This document shows, one piece after another, positions 58,901-64,000 of a stretch of DNA of 64,000 nt. Numbering within the stretch: the stretch's first letter is position 1; each line of letters starts with the position of its first letter. This DNA is from Turbatrix aceti (taxonomy: Eukaryota; Nematoda; Chromadorea; Rhabditida; Panagrolaimidae), in NCBI GenBank assembly GCA_963969345.1, contig OZ017770.1, positions 8,317,246 through 8,381,245 on the forward strand, written 5' to 3'. The notes under the pieces were generated by a model, which saw only the letters and a program-made list of their open reading frames with translations, ran no database searches and was not told the DNA's origin. The position numbers and the translations under genes are program-made.

Positions 58901-61748
58901 ACGGAAATGGAAGAGCATTTTCAAGGTGGAGCAGCAGTGTCATGAGACAAATGTACCCTCCGCTGCGGCGAAACATTATCCGCACTTTGTGGCTCTCGAG
59001 AAGCGCAGATGAAAAGAGGCTCAGGATGATCATGCTCATGTGGATGTTCCCAGGATCAGAAAAGAGGATCTGGAGCAGGGAAGAGAATAGCTGCTCGTTT
59101 TTGGCAAGAAAAAGAAGGTTTTTGACAAGAACGAGGACGACGTTTTTGAACTCTTCGGATTTCTCGGTCAAAAGCATGGCTTTGATGGCTCCGACTTCGA
59201 GATTTTCAATGACAAATTGCGCGTTCTGGGAGTTGCCTTTCGTCGTGGCGATCAGAAAATCGAGGGCAAGCTGGATAGCGGTCTTTTGTTCACCGACAAA
59301 TTTATCGATGTCTGCAAATAACAAAAATAATTATGATTTTTAACCCGGAAGTTATTTTAAGCTTATGTTAGATTTTTTATCTTAGTCCCTCAAATAACGT
59401 AAAACGTAAGACGCCGGCAATTATTATACTCTGCTTTGTAGGGATTACTGTTTGGCAGCGATAACGATATTATATAGAAAAGCCGTTTCTTGGTACAAAG
59501 CATGTGAAAAGTCGTAATGTGAGAAAATTACAAATCAAGACAAAAACTTGTGTTCAACGTCTTTGAAAAGCACTTACTTGGAGCAGAAGTCTGCACGGTG
59601 CTGAGAACGGTCTCCAGGTGTAACAATTCACGATATGCGTCTTTGATATGGACATTAGCAGAGCGAATGCCAAAGAGAAAAGTCAGGTAGGCAATACAAC
59701 AATCCCAGCAATTTTCCTTGATTGCATTTTTTAAGTGATAATTGACGGCAGTGAGTTCTTTGCACGGGATAAAATTGAGATCGCGTAGGATAAATTCGAT
59801 GATAGAAAGAAGCTTTTTTTGGACTGGAAGCCCTTTGACAACCATTCGTTCTACGAAAAGGTAAAATGGAAAGTGTCTTTCGAGTACAAAATAATTCAGC
59901 TTTTCCGATTTAAAAATAGTATCCACCGTATCCAGAATTGCATCACAGGTTTCATCGTCACCGTTCTGAAATAAATCCCTCAGGTGACTTGGCATCGACA
60001 AATTCTCAGAAACTCACATAAAAACATTTTTCAAAGACTACAAAAGCATCAGGAATGCGGATGGCATCGATGCTTCTGGTCTCGAGATAAGGGAGAGTGT
60101 AGGGAAAAACCGAGAGTGGTGAAGGTGGTTGCATGAGGGTTACCAGGTGGGATCCAGCTTTGAGAATTCCGACTAGTGCTTCGAAGATTTGCTTTTTTTG
60201 GTTGATTTCGGCGCTGAAAAAAATAGATGGTCAGCAAAAAAAGGACGTAAGTGACTTCTTACACGTCACAAAGCTCGACAATGAGCTGAAACCCGCTTTC
60301 CTTGCCAAAATCGTCGACAAGAGAATCCGTCGTATCAGCCGAATTTTTGATGAGATCCAGGAGATTGGTCATGAGAAAGACCTGTTCATTGACGTTACAT
60401 TTCTGACTTTGATAATTTTTCAGGTAAAGTGAAATGCAATTTTTTGCTGAAAGATAAGTAAATTATTATTTATGAAAGACAAGAATTTTTTTGCAAGCAC
60501 GAATTTTTGAGTTCAAAAAATTTTAACACATCAGAAAAAAAACGCAAATGTGTATTTTATTTTGCAAAAAAACCAATTTGTAGCTTATTAACCAATATTT
60601 ATCCTCTTTTCATGCTTTTTTTCTATCTGTGTGCCGTAAAAGTATACCCTCAACCCTCTGCTTGCTAGGCGCTGCACCGACAGCTCCTACATGCCACCCT
60701 GACATCATGCGCCTTCATATTAAGCGTAAACGCTGTTATTCCGCTTTTCCCGTGCTTTGTTTATGGGTTTTCATGCTTAAAGGTAATAAAAAATAACATT
60801 CTGTAAAACCGCCGGCGTTGTCAAAGGATACAAAAAACGGCTTTCGAGTCTTTTTTTTGCAAATAAATGTCGTGACAGAAAAGAAAAAAAACAGACCTCG
60901 AATGTACTTGATGACAGAAGGCGACAAAGCCTTGACTAGAAGCGTGCACAGAAGAGTGTAGCTGGCATCGCGCCATTTTGCAATTTGTGGGGTGCACGTT
61001 GTGCTGGCTCCATAAAAAAGCAATACCAAGTCATCCTTGTGGATTAGTTCTTCTGCGACGCACGGGTAACCGCAGAGAGTGACTGTCAGCTAAATTTTCG
61101 GAGGAAGTTAAATATTTTAGGACGATGCTCAAAATCAGGGGAAAAAACCCCAACGAACCATGACAAGGCTGTCGTAGAGAAGCTGCTCGACTTCGGATTC
61201 TTCAGGGGAGATTTGGAGGTCAAAGAAGAGGTAGAAGACCTTGACCAGAGTGCTTGGAAGACTGTTCTTGCACAGTTGCTCGTAGATGCTTAGCGAGTAA
61301 CTAAAAGACACTCATTATCGGCGAGATAGAAGAGGCGAGGGCCCAACCTTGAAGCTAAGTAGGAAACGGCCTTCAGCAGCAGCCATCCCTGCGAATCGGT
61401 CGCGCCGGCCTTGAGGAAGGCATAAATCGCGTTAGCTGCGTCCCGGGTACTTTCGTTGTTCGCCCGACGCCGAATCTCGTGTACCAAAAAATCGCACAAG
61501 AAGCCGCAGAACGCGTTGACCTCCTTGAACTGAACCACGAGATCCTCCGGTGTGAACATGTGGGTCACCTGCAAAAAAACTCGGATGACCAATCTTGTAA
61601 ACATAAAACCAACCTTGTTGAACAGGGGAAGGAGCCGTTCAACGGCGCGTGGATCGGCATGACAAGCAACGTCACCGCTCTCCTTCAGGTGAGCGCTGAA
61701 CGTCTTGCGCAGGTGAAGAAGCGTCAGCGTGCGCTCAGAATTGTCCAT
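49901..61748 (-). CDS. wdfy-3: WDFY3/ALFY: BEACH-WD40-FYVE autophagy scaffold
   Basis: Nineteen exons: 61748-61614, 61568-61348, 61300-61159, 61089-60897, 60446-60263, 60213-60018, 59965-59578, 59311-58591, 58542-57931, 57882-56389, 56338-55197, 55146-54643, 54594-54044, 53989-53690, 53634-51723, 51673-50902, 50843-50532, 50428-50174, 50024-49901. All phases agree; total 3,385 aa (human 3,526). The N-terminus matches ALFY (L-L-H-L-R-K, E-I-R-R-R-A-N-N-E-S-T, G-W-L-L-L-K). Long armadillo-like helices contain a concanavalin-like insert (~1200-1400). A PH-like domain is ~2400-2560 and BEACH ~2590-2880 (G-E-I-S-N-F-N-Y-L, E-F-F-Y-L-P-E-M). WD40 repeats fill ~2940-3290, and the final FYVE zinc finger has C-S-Q-C and C-K-N-C-G-Q-L-F-C. 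ALFY links cargo and PI3P to ATG5/ATG8 in selective autophagy. Confidence 0.95.
60447..60896 (-). other. Intron 4 of wdfy-3
   Basis: At 450 bp it is the longest intron of the gene; AT-rich and without recognisable content. Confidence 0.5.
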
Positions 61749-62394
61749 CTTGAAGGTTTAAAAAAAAACCGGCAAAAGCCGCTACCACCTAACAACGTTT
61801 ACGCAGTGACAGTGGACTCCGATAGCTGCTCATCTGTCGGGTAGTGACCTAAACAATTCCACTTAACAGGTGAATAGAAGCGACACGGGTGAGTCAGTGC
61901 GATTGGAATGGAACAATGGAAAATGCATGGGGCGACTATTGAGTAACCATAGACAATGAATACGCGAACCCGCACAACGTGGAATACAACATGGGCGGAG
62001 AGACTATTGAACACAGATGAGCATGAAACGAATCCTCATCCAAAACCACGGCCCGGGGCATCTCGCACAACGAGCATTTTTGAGCAACAATCGATGAGTA
62101 TCAAAAGGCAAAAGCAGCTTGGACGCTGACAACGACGGCAGCTCCACCCATTCTCGCTCGTCTCTCGTCTCTCTCTCTTTCTCTCCCTTCACAGAGCTTG
62201 GCAATGCGTGCTGAAGCATCTTGATTTTTTTCATTCTCAAGTTTCTTTGCTCTTTTATTATCATCATCCATCTTCTTTTTTTTTCATGCGCATGATATTA
62301 CATATTGTCATCTGCAGCTGTCCGGCTTATTCTTTGTAGATTGTACCGATTATGTCACTCATATTTCGCTTTACAGGAAACAAACACCAACGTG
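61749..62394. other. Divergent promoter region of wdfy-3 and mrps-24
   Basis: 646 bp between two head-to-head start codons. It contains a GC-richer stretch at about 62030-62200 with CT-rich runs. No separate gene seen; a shared bidirectional promoter is plausible. Confidence 0.45.
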
Positions 62395-63106
62395 ATGTTG
62401 GCGTGTGCCGGCGTCTTTCGTTCTCCGGCAACGACGTCTGCGCTTGCAGCAACCCATCGCTGCATTTCGACGACTCCGTGCCTCCAAAAGAATCGTGCAG
62501 GCAAGCATAGGGTAAGTATTGGTCTTGTCTCTCGACTTACATTCTAATTTCGTCCTTGTTATAGGCGACTATCGATCGAACGCGTCTTCTCACGTATGAA
62601 ATGGCGCAGAAACCCCACCACATTGGCGTCCGCAAAGCCTGGCTCACATGGCACTCGCAGAACCTCGAGGAGTTCCGGCAGTCTCAACCGATCGTGCTTG
62701 CACAGGACGAAGTCATTCGCCGCTTCATTCGAGGCTTTTTCCCTCAGAACATTACCATAAATGGCACAGAGGTTTGTCTTTCTCATTTTTTTTCTCTCTC
62801 CCCTGTCCTCTGCATTAATGCATCGACTGGCACGCTTGCCAGAGGCTTGCAGACCCATCCCTTCTTTTTCTTCCCTTTTTTTTCCGTAACTAGCAGACAC
62901 GCGTTTTTCAGCTGGTCATCAAGCGCCGTGGCAACGTTGTCTATGTTGCGGGCTTTCTGCAGCACTCCCGACGCCTCGACATTCGTCGCATTTATTGGAT
63001 GTTCGGTTTTGCGGAAGAGTTTCTCTCGCTTCTTCTGAAGCAACCCGTCAAGCTCGAGCTTCAGTTTGTGGCTGACGAAAGCGAGTTGGCTTACAACTAC
63101 ATTTAG
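62395..63106 (+). CDS. mrps-24: Mitochondrial small-subunit ribosomal protein S24 (uS3m)
   Basis: Exons 62395-62511, 62565-62771 and 62912-63106 give 172 aa, as expected for MRPS24. Residues 1-32 form a basic, Ala/Ser/Thr-rich mitochondrial presequence ending near C-L-Q-K-N-R. The mature part matches human MRPS24 in layout: T-Y-E-M-A-Q-K-P-H-H-I-G-V-R-K-A-W-L-T-W-H-S, R-R-F-I-R-G-F-F-P, L-V-I-K-R-R-G-N, F-A-E-E-F-L-S-L-L-L-K-Q-P-V-K-L-x-L-Q and the C-terminal Y-N-Y-I. It forms part of the mitoribosome small subunit. Divergent from wdfy-3. Confidence 0.93.
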
Positions 63107-63926
63107 GTTGTTTTTTTGCTCCCTGTTAATGTGCTTCTTTCTCTTTTCGTTGTGTTTTTTGTTGGTTAGAGCGAATGAAAAATGAAGTCCAAAGTGTAAT
63201 AGTGCACAGAACCACTCAAACTATCTATTCATATTTTATATATTTGCAAAAAGTTAAAAAACAACAATGATTAGGAGTTATCCCGTAAAATGTGCAGCAC
63301 TTTCACCATGTGTGCTTTCGTAGGGGGAAGGAAGGGGGCGCGAAAATTTTTGTTTTTTGTATGTGCATTCAATCTTGGGATAAAATTTCATAATTTTTTA
63401 CTTTGTGGTGATTTGCGAACGTATCCAAAGGCGAGAAAAAAAAGACATAAAAAAGCAGCACATGTAATGAGGCAAAAAATATTTTTTTTGGGAGGGGGGT
63501 CAATGCAATGAACGAAACAAAAACAGTAGTAACAAGTGTTGTAGGGTTAGTTTTATATGGCAAATTAACGGGTGAGTGAGTGAGTGAGTATGGTGGGGTA
63601 ACAGGTGAGTGAAAGAAAAAAGGTCAGTTATGAGGATGGTGATAAGTAGCAACAATCCGACTGTGGCCAATTTTTTGAAAAAAAGGGATTTCTAAACAAA
63701 CACCCTTTTTTGTCAAAAAAAAATTGAGGCGTTTGTCTTTTTGCTGCGTAAATACAAGAAGAAAACCGGTAAAAAAATTCACAATTTACATAACCTCTGA
63801 TTTGACAAAAAAAAACAAACTTTATGAATATGAAACCTAAGATAAGTCGATGCTCTGGTTGGATAAATGCTGAGAGGTGCAAAATGCCAGGGTTGAGTAT
63901 ACAACAGCGGGTGAAAAAACACAGTG
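63107..63926. other. 3' flank and spacer
   Basis: AT-rich, with a short (GAGT)n tract at 63572-63589. The region probably holds two converging 3' UTRs. No gene seen. Confidence 0.45.
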
Positions 63927-64000
63927 TCACGCCTGGTCAGCATGAGCAATCTGCGAAAGAACACGCATTGTCCGGTTCTGGAGTTCACTCGTCGTGGTAT
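63927..64000 (-). CDS. Possible C-terminal end of a gene entering from the right
   Basis: A minus-strand frame open to the window edge gives about 23 residues ending Q-I-A-H-A-D-Q-A and TGA at 63927-63929, with codon use like a real exon. Too short to identify; the alternative is chance. Confidence 0.35.
   Translation of the reverse strand, partial: TTTSELQNRTMRVLSQIAHADQA

Overview
The window is nuclear DNA of a nematode. The evidence is a MUT-7-type exonuclease of nematode length, secreted proteins that join von Willebrand A and C-type lectin domains, a worm-style GT14 glycosyltransferase, intron-dense genes with many introns of about 50 bp, and degenerate GCCTAA (TTAGGC) repeats. Species and clade cannot be settled from this sequence. 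Exon models were built by hand; for all complete genes the phases close and the summed coding length is a multiple of three.

Layout. 1-926: 3' part of an unrecognised + strand gene. 927-3200: gene-poor debris, including decayed ORFs, an inverted fragment of the SLC17-like exon and the 3' end of a non-LTR reverse transcriptase. 3205-7147 (-): mut-7 homologue. 7148-8777: a foldback element with telomere-like repeats, then low-complexity DNA. 8778-10554 (-): NDR kinase (sax-1). 11016-28245 (+): three near-identical tandem SLC17-like transporter genes; the first intron of the third holds a complete 9.6-kb LTR retrotransposon, which itself carries a hAT-type MITE. 29091-30701 (+): GT14 glycosyltransferase, followed by an aspartic protease relic with related upstream DNA. 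33013-36817 (+): two VWA/C-type-lectin genes in tandem. 37480-39086 (-): purine nucleoside phosphorylase. 40626-41561 (-): small secreted Gln-rich protein. 42908-44806 (-): uridine-cytidine kinase-like protein. 45509-47257 (+): MFSD5-like transporter. 47445-49558 (-): atg-7. 49901-61748 (-): a 19-exon WDFY3/ALFY gene. 62395-63106 (+): mitochondrial ribosomal protein S24. 63927-64000 (-): possible 3' end of another gene.

How the genes relate. WDFY3/ALFY (autophagy scaffold) and ATG7 (the E1 of autophagy conjugation) act in one process and lie head-to-tail on the same strand 342 bp apart. PNP and the UCKL-type enzyme are both nucleotide-salvage genes within 6 kb. Transporter, lectin and glycosyltransferase genes form the rapidly changing part, with tandem copies, relics and most of the mobile DNA.

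The most unusual object is the LTR element at 17305-26866. It has 390-bp LTRs differing at three positions by eye and a perfect 5-bp target duplication. One ORF places a membrane-glycoprotein (Env-like) module between Gag and protease. Beyond the integrase lies a separate GC-rich 353-codon accessory ORF preceded by a splice-acceptor-like sequence.
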